Positions 43,619 to 53,342 of a stretch of DNA of 64,000 bases are shown here, one piece after another. Source of the stretch: Bacillus sp. T3 (GTDB lineage Bacteria; Bacillota; Bacilli; Bacillales; Cytobacillaceae); assembly GCF_033449965.1 (NCBI RefSeq), contig NZ_CP137761.1:930001-994000 (forward strand), in the 5' to 3' direction. The position numbers and the translations under genes are program-made. The number at the start of each line of letters is the position of its first letter. Within the stretch, counting starts at the first letter, position 1. Under the pieces are notes generated by a model that worked only from the letters and a program-made list of their open reading frames with translations, ran no database searches and was not told the DNA's origin.

Positions 43619-45631
43619 ATGGATTTTAACGATTATCTTGAGATGTTTATTGAAGAATCAAAAGAGCATTTGCAATCGATAAATGATGAACTGTTAAAAC
43701 TAGAAAGTGAACCTGAAAATACTGAGACTGTGAACGAAATCTTCCGATCGGCACACACTCTTAAGGGAATGGCCGGTACAATGGGATTTGAAGACTTAGC
43801 CTCATTGACTCATGAAATGGAAAACGTGCTAGATCTCCTTCGTAACTCCAAACTTACTATCACGACTAATATAATGGATGTGATATTTAAGTGTGTAGAT
43901 TTAATTGAAAAAATGGTCGTTAGGATTGAAAATGGTGGAGATGGAAAAGAAAATGTAACAGAAGTTGTTGAGGAGCTAGCCAGTATTTCAAAAGGAACAG
44001 CTTTTATTTTAAAAACACAAAATGATTTTGATGATAGTTCTGAGGATGAGGAGTTTTTCCTTGATGATTATGTTATCTCCATTATTAACGAAGCTAGAAA
44101 GACTCTCCATTATGTTTATCAAATCAAAGTAACACTCGATGAAGCGAGCTTAATGAAGAATGTTCGGGCTTATATGGTGTTTCAAGTCGCTGAAGAGTTT
44201 GGCGAAATCATTCAATCTTATCCGTCAGCTGAAAAGCTGGAAGGAGAGGATTTTGGTTATACATTCAGCTTACTTCTATTATCTCAACGGACAGAAAGCG
44301 AAATATATTCGCAATTAATAAATGTAATGGAAGTAACAGAGGTTTTAGTAACTGATAAAACTGAACAGAATTTTAGCTCATCGCGGATATTAAGCAAACA
44401 GGAAATAGCAGTTGGTCATGAGGATGTTGTCAGCACGAAAACAAATGAAGCTACGGAAATCACCAAAAAGAAAAATCGTTCAAAATCGATACGAGTCGAT
44501 GTAGAAAAGCTCGATCACTTAATGAACTTGTTTAGTGAGTTGATTATAGACCGAGGTAGACTTGAACAAATTTCGAGAAGATCCGATATTGCCGACCTAA
44601 CTGAAACTGTTGAGCATATGGCAAGAATTTCAACGGATTTACAAGGTCTTATATTAACTATGCGTATGGTTCCAGTTGATCAAGTGTTTAACCGTTTCCC
44701 GCGTATGGTACGTGACCTGGCGAAAGATCTGAATAAAAAGGTGCAGTTAGTCGTGATAGGTGCAGAAACTGAATTGGACCGCACTGTTATTGATGAAATC
44801 GGTGATCCATTAGTGCATTTGCTACGAAATGCTTTAGATCATGGACTAGAAAGTACTGAAGAACGGATCGCTGCAAATAAAAGTGAAGAAGGACAAATCA
44901 TCCTTAAGGCATTCCATGGTGGAAATCATGTGTTTATCGAAGTCGTTGATGACGGAAAAGGTATTAACCGTGAGAAGGTGCTAAATAAAGCGATTGAGCG
45001 TGGGGTGGTTACAAAAGAAGAAGCGAAATCCCTTACTGAGCAGCAGGTGAATTTTTTAATTTTCTCTTCAGGATTCTCAACGGCTGAAACGGTTTCTGAT
45101 ATTTCTGGCCGCGGTGTCGGTTTGGATGTAGTCAAGACGAAAATAGAGTCCCTAGGTGGCAGTATTACGATTGATTCGAATCTCGGAGGAGGTTCTACGT
45201 TTCGAATTCAGCTACCATTAACCCTTTCAATTATTTATTCGATGCTTGTAAAGGTTGAGGAAGAAACGTACGCAATTCCATTTAGCTCCATTGTAGAAAT
45301 TACAACGATTGCGCAGGATGATGTAGCTACACTGCATGGAAAAAGGGTATTCCAATTCCAGGGACAGGTTGTACCACTTATCTATATTAAAGAAGTTTTT
45401 AATGTTCCTCTAAGTGAACTGGCTGCGCAAAATGAACAGCTCTTTATTGTCATTGTCCGCAAGGGTGATCGAATTGTTGGGCTTGTTGTTGATTCTGTTA
45501 TTGGCCAGCAAGAAGTCGTATTAAAATCCTTAGGTGGGTTTTTATCTAATATTTATGCGATATCAGGAGCGACAATCCTTGGAAATGGTGAAGTTGCGTT
45601 AATTATTGATTCCAACCAGTTTTTTAATTAG
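43619..45631 (+). CDS. cheA: CheA, chemotaxis histidine kinase
   Basis: The 670-residue protein has an HPt domain with phospho-acceptor H46 (FRSAHTLKGMAGTMGF), a CheY/CheB-binding region (about 150-265), dimerisation helices, an HATPase domain (HLLRNALDHGLE, DDGKGI, SGRGVGLDVVK) and a C-terminal CheW-like domain. It heads the cheA-cheW-cheW-mcp segment. Confidence 0.96.
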   Translation: MDFNDYLEMFIEESKEHLQSINDELLKLESEPENTETVNEIFRSAHTLKGMAGTMGFEDLASLTHEMENVLDLLRNSKLTITTNIMDVIFKCVDLIEKMVVRIENGGDGKENVTEVVEELASISKGTAFILKTQNDFDDSSEDEEFFLDDYVISIINEARKTLHYVYQIKVTLDEASLMKNVRAYMVFQVAEEFGEIIQSYPSAEKLEGEDFGYTFSLLLLSQRTESEIYSQLINVMEVTEVLVTDKTEQNFSSSRILSKQEIAVGHEDVVSTKTNEATEITKKKNRSKSIRVDVEKLDHLMNLFSELIIDRGRLEQISRRSDIADLTETVEHMARISTDLQGLILTMRMVPVDQVFNRFPRMVRDLAKDLNKKVQLVVIGAETELDRTVIDEIGDPLVHLLRNALDHGLESTEERIAANKSEEGQIILKAFHGGNHVFIEVVDDGKGINREKVLNKAIERGVVTKEEAKSLTEQQVNFLIFSSGFSTAETVSDISGRGVGLDVVKTKIESLGGSITIDSNLGGGSTFRIQLPLTLSIIYSMLVKVEEETYAIPFSSIVEITTIAQDDVATLHGKRVFQFQGQVVPLIYIKEVFNVPLSELAAQNEQLFIVIVRKGDRIVGLVVDSVIGQQEVVLKSLGGFLSNIYAISGATILGNGEVALIIDSNQFFN

Positions 45632-45652
45632 AAAGGGTGAATCTCGTAATCT

Positions 45653-46084
45653 ATGGGAATGATGAAAATTGTCGCGTTTAAATTAGGAAATGAAGAGTAT
45701 GGTATAGACATCGAGAATGTGCAGTCGATTGAAAGAATCAATCAGTTTACGAGAGTTCCAAATGCATCCATTCACGTAAAGGGTGTCATAAATCTTCGTG
45801 GGAATGTCACACCCATTATTGACCTTTCTAGTCAGCTAGGAATGGGAGAAGTTCAGCTAACTGATCAGACAAGAGTAATCATCATACAGTCCAGTGATAG
45901 TAGTCAATTGGGCTTTATTGTCGATGAAACGAGCGATGTGTTAAATGTTGCATCTGAGGCGATCGAATTTGCGGATTCAAACAGCAATTTTGATTCAGTA
46001 TATTTTTATGGGATTGCTAAAATCGAAACGCGTTTGATTATCTTATTAAACCTAGAAGAATTACTTGAAAATGTTAGCCACTAA
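45653..46084 (+). CDS. cheW: CheW coupling protein, copy 1
   Basis: The 143-residue CheW domain (KIVAFKLGNEEYGIDIENVQ, VPNASIHVKGVINLRGNVTP) bridges CheA and chemoreceptors. It lies 21 bases after cheA. Confidence 0.93.
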   Translation: MGMMKIVAFKLGNEEYGIDIENVQSIERINQFTRVPNASIHVKGVINLRGNVTPIIDLSSQLGMGEVQLTDQTRVIIIQSSDSSQLGFIVDETSDVLNVASEAIEFADSNSNFDSVYFYGIAKIETRLIILLNLEELLENVSH

Positions 46085-46118
46085 TCTAGTAGGGAATTTT
46101 ATTAAAAAGAGGACAAAT

Positions 46119-46598
46119 ATGGATACTCAAACATTTGAACAGGATTTAAAAACTTTAGTTTTTAGAGTAGGCAAAGAGCATTATGGAATACATATAAATC
46201 AAGTTGTTTCAATTGAAAGAATGCAAAGTATAACACCCTATCCTAATCGACCACCTTATGTATTAGGGGTCACAACCGTTCGAGAAGAAGTGATACCCGT
46301 AGTTGACTTGTGTGCTGCACTAACAGGCGAATCATTTCAGCATGAAGCTTCGTCCCGAATCATCATCGTTCAAGTATACGGAAATGCAATTGGACTGCTG
46401 GTGGACGCAGCTACGGATGTGTTAGATATTGCAGCTGATATAATCCAGAAGCCCAATTTATTTGAAACGAGGGAAGTGACCTATCTAAAGGGGATTGCTA
46501 AGCAGGAGGAACGTTTATTAATTCTTTTAGATATTGAAAAGCTGCTTGAAGACACTACAAATCTAGACGATTTAAAAGAAATAAAGAATTACTTATAG
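46119..46598 (+). CDS. cheW: CheW coupling protein, copy 2
   Basis: The 159-residue second CheW domain (LVFRVGKEHYGIHINQVVSI, YPNRPPYVLGVTTVREEVIP) is clearly divergent from copy 1. The ATG at 46119 with AAAGAGGA upstream is preferred to one at 46065 inside copy 1. Two coupling proteins beside a single local MCP suggest different receptor pairings. Confidence 0.92.
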   Translation: MDTQTFEQDLKTLVFRVGKEHYGIHINQVVSIERMQSITPYPNRPPYVLGVTTVREEVIPVVDLCAALTGESFQHEASSRIIIVQVYGNAIGLLVDAATDVLDIAADIIQKPNLFETREVTYLKGIAKQEERLLILLDIEKLLEDTTNLDDLKEIKNYL

Positions 46599-46628
46599 CT
46601 CGTTATGATAATTCGGGAGTGGTGAAAA

Positions 46629-48791
46629 ATGGGGAATGCATTTAGTAAAGTGTCGATGGGATTTAAACAATGGGGAAGCTATTTCGTAATCATTATCTTT
46701 TTTGCTGTATTGAACTTAGTTGCCTTTCATAGTATTGGCAATTTAACCGATAAAATAGATTATTTAGGTGAAACACAAGCCAAAAAGCTGGAATATATCG
46801 GGAATATTAAAGAGGATTTTACCCGTGTCCGTTTATACACCACCAAGCATGCATATGAAAGAAATATAGAAGATAAAAACAAAATGGAGGAGTTTGTTAA
46901 CCGCGATATCGCCAATGTCAGGAAATCAATTGCCAATCTGGAACAGCTTAACCTGACAAGTGATAATAAAAAGTTCCTAAATAAATTTAGTGATGATTTT
47001 GATCTATACGTTGCTAAATTACCAGATTATTTCGAAGGCTCCTTCAGCAACGACTATGACACAGTCCATGAACTAATGGGCATTATGGCTCCGCTAGGAG
47101 AGGACGCAGTTAAATCCATTGCGGACCTTTCTGGTGACTTCAACAAAGATACAGGGGAATTTGTCAAAGAATCTAATGACTTTGCAACGAAAGCAGTCTT
47201 AGAAAATATTGCTGTATCTGTTGGTGCTGCAATCTTTTCCATTTTCATTTCATTCCTTATGACAAGATTGATTCGCCGTTCAGTTAACACCGTAGTGAAA
47301 AATGTTGACATTACCACCAATTCTGTTGCTGAGATCAAAAAATCGATTGAACAATCAGCTGCTAGTGCGCAGGAATTGGATGCATCAATGGATAAAACGA
47401 CAGAATCGCTTAGTGAACTTGTAGCTTCGATTAATGAGGTTGCAGGCAATACGTCCACCACTACTTCCAGTGTAAATGAAATATCTGCGGCAATTGAGGA
47501 AATGAGTAGTACGATTAACTTAGTCGCAGCAAGTGCAGATCATCTTTCTGTTGCAGCAGATCAAAGCTCCTCTGCAATTCAGGAGATGATGGTCTCTATT
47601 GAGCAAGTTGCTGGGAACACCGGTAATGTTGGAGCGGGTGTTGAACAAATTTCAGCTGCCATTGAACAAATGAGCAGTTCTATAGATGGAGTCTCGCAAA
47701 ACGCTGTTAGCTTAACAACAACTGCAGATGAAGCAAACACAGCCGTCCAAGAAATGATTACTTCTGTTCAGCAGGTAACGCATAGTGCACATGTGTTAAA
47801 TGAATTGAGTCAATCGGTTAAAAATGATGCAATAAACGGTACAAATACTGTAAATGAAACCTTAATTGCCATGAATGACATTTCCAAGGAAATTAATCAG
47901 GCAAGCTCAGTTATGGTTAACCTTGGGAAGAGCTCAGAAGAAATTGGTATCATTATTGAAACAATTGATGATATCGCGAGCCAAACCAATCTACTTGCTT
48001 TAAATGCAGCGATTGAGGCTGCACGTGCTGGTGAACATGGAAAAGGCTTTGCTGTAGTGGCAGATGAAGTTAGAAAGCTAGCTGAAAGAAGCGCAACAGC
48101 AACAAAGGAAATAGCTGTCTTAATCAAAGGAATCCAGCATGAAACCGCTATCGCTGTTAATTCGATTAAGCATGGGGCAGATAAGGTTGAAATCGGAAAT
48201 CAGCTTGCGGATAAAACAAATGAGGCCATTAAAAAGATTACCCAAGGTATTACGATTATGTCAGAAGAAATGCATCAAATTGTCGAAATAACGGAAATCC
48301 AATCAAGAAATAATGAATTTATTACGAAGTCAGTTGAAAACGTCGCAAATCAAGCGGTACAAATGACCAATTCAACCCATGAACAATCTTTAACAGCTCA
48401 AGAAATTGTAAGAGGAATATTGGATATTCGTAATCAAGTACAGCAAATTACTATCGCGACAGCAGAGCAAGCAAAAGGCGGCCGCGAGATTGTTTCTTCG
48501 GTAGAAAATGTTACAGGACAATCAAACTCCGTTACAGCCGCAACAAGAGAACAGGCACTTGCATCGGAAGAAATTGTGCGCAATTTAAATTCAATTAAAA
48601 ATATGGTTAATGAAATTACAATCGTCACAAATGACCAAGCGAAATTTGGTCAAGTCATTTCCGCTGAAATTGAAAAGGTACGTAGTCAAACAGCGGAGCT
48701 TAATAACAGTATTGAAACACAAACCAAGGAAGCAGAAGGAGTTGTAAATGCCATCCGTGATGTTGAAATTCAGGTTGCAAAGTTAAAATAG
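46629..48791 (+). CDS. methyl-accepting chemotaxis protein with long repeated coiled coil and no clear HAMP
   Basis: The 720-residue receptor has a helix at about 18-40, an extracytoplasmic helical sensor (about 41-195, four-helix-bundle type), a second helix (about 198-218) and a long cytosolic coiled coil. No HAMP pattern is evident after the second helix. Instead there are related units (EISAAIEEMSSTINLVAASA, QISAAIEQMSSSIDGVSQNA, AIQEMMVSIEQVAGNTG, AVQEMITSVQQVTHSA). The signalling tip (DDIASQTNLLALNAAIEAAR, AGEHGKGFAVVADEVRKLAE) is canonical. The ligand is unknown. Confidence 0.93.
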   Translation: MGNAFSKVSMGFKQWGSYFVIIIFFAVLNLVAFHSIGNLTDKIDYLGETQAKKLEYIGNIKEDFTRVRLYTTKHAYERNIEDKNKMEEFVNRDIANVRKSIANLEQLNLTSDNKKFLNKFSDDFDLYVAKLPDYFEGSFSNDYDTVHELMGIMAPLGEDAVKSIADLSGDFNKDTGEFVKESNDFATKAVLENIAVSVGAAIFSIFISFLMTRLIRRSVNTVVKNVDITTNSVAEIKKSIEQSAASAQELDASMDKTTESLSELVASINEVAGNTSTTTSSVNEISAAIEEMSSTINLVAASADHLSVAADQSSSAIQEMMVSIEQVAGNTGNVGAGVEQISAAIEQMSSSIDGVSQNAVSLTTTADEANTAVQEMITSVQQVTHSAHVLNELSQSVKNDAINGTNTVNETLIAMNDISKEINQASSVMVNLGKSSEEIGIIIETIDDIASQTNLLALNAAIEAARAGEHGKGFAVVADEVRKLAERSATATKEIAVLIKGIQHETAIAVNSIKHGADKVEIGNQLADKTNEAIKKITQGITIMSEEMHQIVEITEIQSRNNEFITKSVENVANQAVQMTNSTHEQSLTAQEIVRGILDIRNQVQQITIATAEQAKGGREIVSSVENVTGQSNSVTAATREQALASEEIVRNLNSIKNMVNEITIVTNDQAKFGQVISAEIEKVRSQTAELNNSIETQTKEAEGVVNAIRDVEIQVAKLK

Positions 48792-48883
48792 ACCTGATAT
48801 TTATTGGACAATGCGTTTTTCTTCTGGGGTAAAGGCGATTTATTTCAATTTTTTCAGAACAATTATCAAGGAGGTGGACACAG

Positions 48884-49327
48884 TTGAAAATACAAGAACA
48901 TGTTCGTGTCAATGTGAGTGATCCACAGCCGACAGTATCTGAGAGGTCTTCTGCAAGTAAAGCCTCCTTTCAAAGAATCATCGGTTCCTATTCAAAAGAA
49001 CTTACACAGGATCGTATTCAACAGCTCATGGATAACATCGATCAACAGGGCAAACAGCTTAGCGAACGTCGGAACTTTCATGAGTTGCGGAAATACAAGG
49101 ACTTAATCAAGCAGTACATGAATGAGGTTTCAAAACATGGAATTGAGCTGCATCAATCGGAAACTTGGGATCCATATTCCGGAAACAAAATGCTAAAAAC
49201 AATCAAAACAATTGATGCAAAGCTTATGGAATTAACGAAGCATGTATTGGACGAGCAAAATTCAAGTTTATCAATATTGGAGCGAATTGGTGAGATTAAA
49301 GGTTTACTTATCAATCTCTATACTTAA
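48884..49327 (+). CDS. yaaR: YaaR-like DUF327 protein
   Basis: The 147-residue helical protein has the DUF327 pattern: SFQRIIGSYSKELTQDRIQQ, then ERRNFHELRKYKDLIKQYMN and a WDPYSGNKMLKTIKTIDAKL segment. B. subtilis YaaR is of unknown function and encoded near the origin, so a copy inside a chemotaxis/flagellar operon is notable. It starts with TTG after AAGGAGGTGG. Confidence 0.75.
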   Translation: MKIQEHVRVNVSDPQPTVSERSSASKASFQRIIGSYSKELTQDRIQQLMDNIDQQGKQLSERRNFHELRKYKDLIKQYMNEVSKHGIELHQSETWDPYSGNKMLKTIKTIDAKLMELTKHVLDEQNSSLSILERIGEIKGLLINLYT

Positions 49328-49356
49328 CCTCATCAAATAATAAGGGGCTAGTCAGA

Positions 49357-49791
49357 ATGAATTTGTTAAAAAAATCTATATTGATTGTTGCAATCATCAC
49401 AATCATTGGCGTCGGTGCGTTTTTTGCTTGGCATCTATTAAATAACGCAGACGAAGAAAAGAAAAATAGTGAGGAACTTACAGTCGAAGAACTGTTAGAA
49501 ATATCGATTGATACTGAGCCAATCACGACGAATTTAGCAGATGGCAGTATTATAAAAATCGATTTTAAAATTGTTACAGATTCGAAAAACAGTGCTGAAG
49601 AAATGGAAAAGCTTAAATTCCGCGTCGAAAGCACTATTATAAAAAGTTTAAATGGTATGAAAAAGAAAGATGTTATTGGCCTTGAAGGCTTTACAGCGAT
49701 TCAGGACAAGTTAAAAAATGAATTAAATAAAGAGTTTGTTTCAAAGGATATGATCACTAAGGTCTATATTGTTGATTTATTAGTACAATAG
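49357..49791 (+). CDS. FliL-like protein, copy 2
   Basis: The 144-residue protein has the same architecture as copy 1 at 38280 and shares ISIDTEPITTNLADGSIIKI and a VYIVDLLVQ tail. Two FliL paralogues in one cluster are unusual. It sits between yaaR and flhO. Confidence 0.85.
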   Translation: MNLLKKSILIVAIITIIGVGAFFAWHLLNNADEEKKNSEELTVEELLEISIDTEPITTNLADGSIIKIDFKIVTDSKNSAEEMEKLKFRVESTIIKSLNGMKKKDVIGLEGFTAIQDKLKNELNKEFVSKDMITKVYIVDLLVQ

Positions 49792-49851
49792 ACGGTGAAT
49801 CTTAGTAGATCATGAGCTAACAAGATTAATGAAGAAATGAGTGTTAATTCT

Positions 49852-50722
49852 ATGATTAGAGGGTTGAATACGGCTGCTTCAGGGATGTTTTCACTAGAAC
49901 GCAAACAGGAAGCTCTAGCCAATAATCTTGCCAATGCGCAAACTCCTGGGCTACAAAAAGGATGACGCGGTTCTAAGAGCCTTCCCAAATATGCTAATGC
50001 AACGAATTCAAGATTTTGCTCAAAATGCAAATGGCTCAGTAGGCGTTCAGGTTCCCGGTCAGGCTGCGTCGATTGGTGAACTCACAACGGGAGCTTATGT
50101 ACAAGAAAGAATCCCTAGTTTTAGCCAAGGTAGCCTTGTCCAAACGAATGGACCCTTAGATTTAGCGATTGAAGACCAAGGTATTCCTTACCAGAACATT
50201 AATGGTCGTTTGGTGAAGCCAGCTGCATTTTTCGCCGTTCAATTGGCAAATGGAGAGGTTGGCTATACCCGGAATGGCAAGCTCGATGTCGATGCTAATG
50301 GTCAACTAGTCACTCCTGATGGCTATCGGGTACTCGGTGCTACACGACAACCGATTCAATTGCCTGCTGGGGTGAGCAAAGAGGATTTATCTATCGACAC
50401 AGCGGGCAATATCATCGCTTATCCGAATGATCCAGCTCGATCGACTAACATTGGTCAAATTGGGATTGCTGTCGTTCAAAATCCAAATGAGCTTGTTCGT
50501 AACGGTGAGAATGTGTACACTGCTACAAACCAAATTCCGCTCGTTGGGAATCCAACTGTTTCGCTTCACCAAGGTTATATCGAACAATCGAATGTGGATA
50601 CAGGACAGACAATGACCGATATGATGGTAACAGTGCGTAACTACGAAGCCAATCAAAAGGTCATTAATGCATACGATCAAACACTTCAGCAATTAAACTC
50701 AATTGGAAAAATAAATGGCTAA
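49852..50722 (+). CDS. flhO: FlhO (distal rod, FlgF/FlgG-like), one-base frameshift
   Basis: The N-terminus MIRGLNTAASGMFSLERKQE and ALANNLANAQTPG is in one frame. The rest (KKDDAVLRAFPNMLMQRIQD, VGYTRNGKLDVDANGQLVTP, VTVRNYEANQKVINAYDQTL) is in another. Removing one base from the CCTGG at 49945-49949 reads AQTPGYKKDDAVLRAFPN and gives 289 residues. It is the distal rod protein paired with FlhP. Confidence 0.9.
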
Positions 50723-50749
50723 ATCCATGAAGAATAGGAGGTAGCGAAA

Positions 50750-51592
50750 TTGAATACTTCAATGTCGATCTCTGCTGGTTCACTGCGTGCCTACCAGCAA
50801 AAACTAGATACGATTTCAAACAATATTGCCAATGTTAATACAACCGGCTTTAAAAGACGTGAGCAAAGCTTTAGCGAAATTCTCGCCTCGCAGGTCAACA
50901 ACCAGCCACGCACAGATCAGGAATTGGGCCGCTTGACACCTAATGGGATACGGGTAGGCTATGGAACGCGAACGGGTCTTACCCAATTGGATGAAACTCA
51001 GGGCCAAGCAATCAAAACTGACAACCCATTAGGGATGATGATTCAAGGGAAGGGCTATTTCCAAATTAGTGTTCCTTCACAAACTCCGGGAGCTGCAAGA
51101 GAAGTACGCTATACACGTGACGGAAATTTCCAGGTCAGTCCAAATCCTGATATCCCAGGAATGTACAATATTGTTCATCCAAATGGAGGTTACTTACTAG
51201 ATCAAGCGGGTAATCCGATTTTATTGAATGATCAATACGATGTTCAGGTTAATTCCAGTGGTGAAATATTATTGAAAAATAAAAATGGTTCTGGGGTTCC
51301 CTTTAATTCAGGTGAACGCGTCGGAATCGTCGAGATCCAAAATCCACAGACGCTTCGAGGTTTGGGCGGGAATCAATTCGCTATTGACCCAGCTGCGGGT
51401 GGAAATGCAGGTGTTAGAATGATGGGATTGGACGAGGTTGAGGTCGCAAGTGGTTACCTTGAGGGTTCAAACGTTGATTTAACAACGGAAATGTCTGATC
51501 TGATGCTAACCCAAAGAGGCTTTCAATTAAACTCGAGAGCACTTTCCTATTCCGAGCAAATGCTAGGGATTGCCAATGGAATCATGAAATAA
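50750..51592 (+). CDS. flhP: FlhP (distal rod, FlgG-like)
   Basis: The 280-residue protein has the rod motif YQQKLDTISNNIANVNTTGF and the C-terminal NVDLTTEMSDLMLTQRGFQL. It is intact. The TTG start is preceded by AGGAGG at the right distance. Confidence 0.93.
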   Translation: MNTSMSISAGSLRAYQQKLDTISNNIANVNTTGFKRREQSFSEILASQVNNQPRTDQELGRLTPNGIRVGYGTRTGLTQLDETQGQAIKTDNPLGMMIQGKGYFQISVPSQTPGAAREVRYTRDGNFQVSPNPDIPGMYNIVHPNGGYLLDQAGNPILLNDQYDVQVNSSGEILLKNKNGSGVPFNSGERVGIVEIQNPQTLRGLGGNQFAIDPAAGGNAGVRMMGLDEVEVASGYLEGSNVDLTTEMSDLMLTQRGFQLNSRALSYSEQMLGIANGIMK

Positions 51593-51644
51593 GCATTTTA
51601 GTCTACATTCTGTAAAAAGTCTATAAACAAAAGGAGGGCAACCA

Positions 51645-53145
51645 GTGTCAACTGTCAATAATAATACATTAAGAGTAACCGGGCTCGCTTCTGGAATGAA
51701 CACAGATGAAATCGTTGAAAAGCTAGTAACTGCCCAAAGTGCACGCTTGAATAAAATGATCCAATCAAAAACAATCGCAACGTGGAAAAGCGATTCTTAT
51801 CGGGATATTAATAAAAAGCTAGATGAATTCCGTAAATCGATGGAAAGCTTGCGTCTGCAGTCAACGTTTAATAAACAAAAGGTAACTTCCAGTGATACTA
51901 GAGTGGAAGTATCGACAGCTGGTACAAGCACTAGAACTGACTTTGTCATTTCCGAGGCAAAACCCGCTACATCGGCAAAACCGGCTTTAGTAAGCTTCAA
52001 TAGCATGGGGGCAATCGTGAATGCTGACACGACTGTTACTCTAAATAATATGTCAATAGCTTTAACAAAGGATATGACATTGGATCAGGTTATTACTGAA
52101 ATTAACAAGTACACAACAAACACAACGGATCCAACCAAATCAACCAATGTGAAAGCTGCAAATGTTGGCGGATCTTTAGTTCTCACCTCAACAGGAACTG
52201 GTGATACAGCAAAAATTGATCTTACTGCTGGAGTGAACAATTTAGGAATAGCAGAAACACATGTTACCTGGAACAAAGGCGGAGTCTGGCTATATCGTAA
52301 TAGATAATAAGAAAATTGATGTTATTTCCAATAAGTTTACCTATGATGGCGTTGCTTTTAACATAAAAGAGCCCATAGCAACAGGTAGTACTGTTTCCGT
52401 GCAAATTACAAGTGATACACAAGGAATTTTTGATAGTATTAAAGGTTTCGTAGATAAATACAATGAGTTAATCGCAGACTTAAATGGACGTTTGTCTGAA
52501 AAGAAATATCGCGATTACACTCCATTAACGGATGAACAGAAAAAAGATATGAAGGAAAACGACATTACACTTTGGGAAGCAAAAGCAAAAAGTGGTTTGC
52601 TTCAAAGTGATTCAACGATACAAAGTTTTTTATATGAAATGCGAAATAGTCTTTCAGCTACAATAAAAAACGCAGGAGTATCAGTGGATTATGACTCTTT
52701 AAAGGATATCGGCCTGAATTTCTCGTCTAATTATAATGATAATGGGAAAATTGTTTTAGATGAGACAAAGCTTAAGAGTGTTTTAGAAACAAATTTAGAA
52801 GATGTAAAAAAATTGTTTACAGCTAAAGAAACAGGAACTACAAGTACTTCAACCACTGTGACTGATCAAAATATGCACGATAAAAGTGGGTTTGGCTGGA
52901 GAGTTTATGATCGTATTAATGTGGGAATCACACAGCTAGGTAAACTTGCTGGCTATCCAAATTTAACGGTGGACACTCAAAGCTTCATGGCGAAACAAAT
53001 TAAGTCATTAGAATCGAACATCAGCCGGGAGCAAGATAAAATAGACGCCTATGAAGCAAGACTTTGGAAGCAATTTAGTGCTATGGAAAGTGCTTTATCC
53101 AAGATGAATTCTCAAAGCTCATGGCTTTCACAGCAAATAGGTTAA
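51645..53145 (+). CDS. fliD: FliD, filament cap protein, one-base frameshift
   Basis: The N-terminus RVTGLASGMNTDEIVEKLVT and the C-terminus (SLESNISREQDKIDAYEARL, FSAMESALSKMNSQSSWLSQ) lie in adjacent frames parting at CCTGG (52267-52271). Removing one base reads THVTGTKAESGYIVIDNKKI, giving 499 residues as in Bacillus FliD. It starts with GTG after AGGAGGG. fliS and fliT are not downstream here but at 13 kb. Confidence 0.93.
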
Positions 53146-53157
53146 TATAAATATTTA

Positions 53158-53184
53158 AGTCATTCCACTGGAATGGCTTTTTTT
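53158..53184 (+). terminator. terminator of fliD
   Basis: CATTCCA and TGGAATG pair around one base (with flanking G-T/G-C pairs), followed by eight T residues. Confidence 0.75.
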
Positions 53185-53197
53185 TGCTGCCTTCAAC

Positions 53198-53224
53198 TAA
53201 ACTATTTACATTAGACTCCGATAA
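53198..53224 (+). promoter_or_regulatory. sigma-D promoter 1 of csrA-hag
   Basis: TAAA (53198-53201), 15 bases, TCCGATAA (53217-53224). Confidence 0.7.
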
Positions 53225-53277
53225 AAATAATACAAAAAAGTTTTTTGAGTTATTTTGGTGATTTTTATCAAAAAAGC

Positions 53278-53304
53278 TAAACATTTCTTTTGATCCTCCG
53301 ATAA
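53278..53304 (+). promoter_or_regulatory. sigma-D promoter 2 of csrA-hag
   Basis: TAAA (53278-53281), 15 bases, TCCGATAA (53297-53304). Same spacing and -10 as promoter 1, exactly 80 bases downstream of it. Confidence 0.75.
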
Positions 53305-53342
53305 AAGTAATGTACAGCAAATGAACTTCTGGAGGGAGAAAA

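Noticed and set aside
47054..47461. Open minus-strand frame inside the MCP gene, and similar opposite-strand frames elsewhere
   Set aside because: They mirror the codon bias of real genes on the other strand, lack ribosome sites and match no family.
15216..53145. The flagellar cluster as a set of true pseudogenes
   Set aside because: The broken genes are conserved to their ends, and most breaks are the same one-base change at CCGG. Genuine decay would also show missense change, deletions and random positions, as fliB does.
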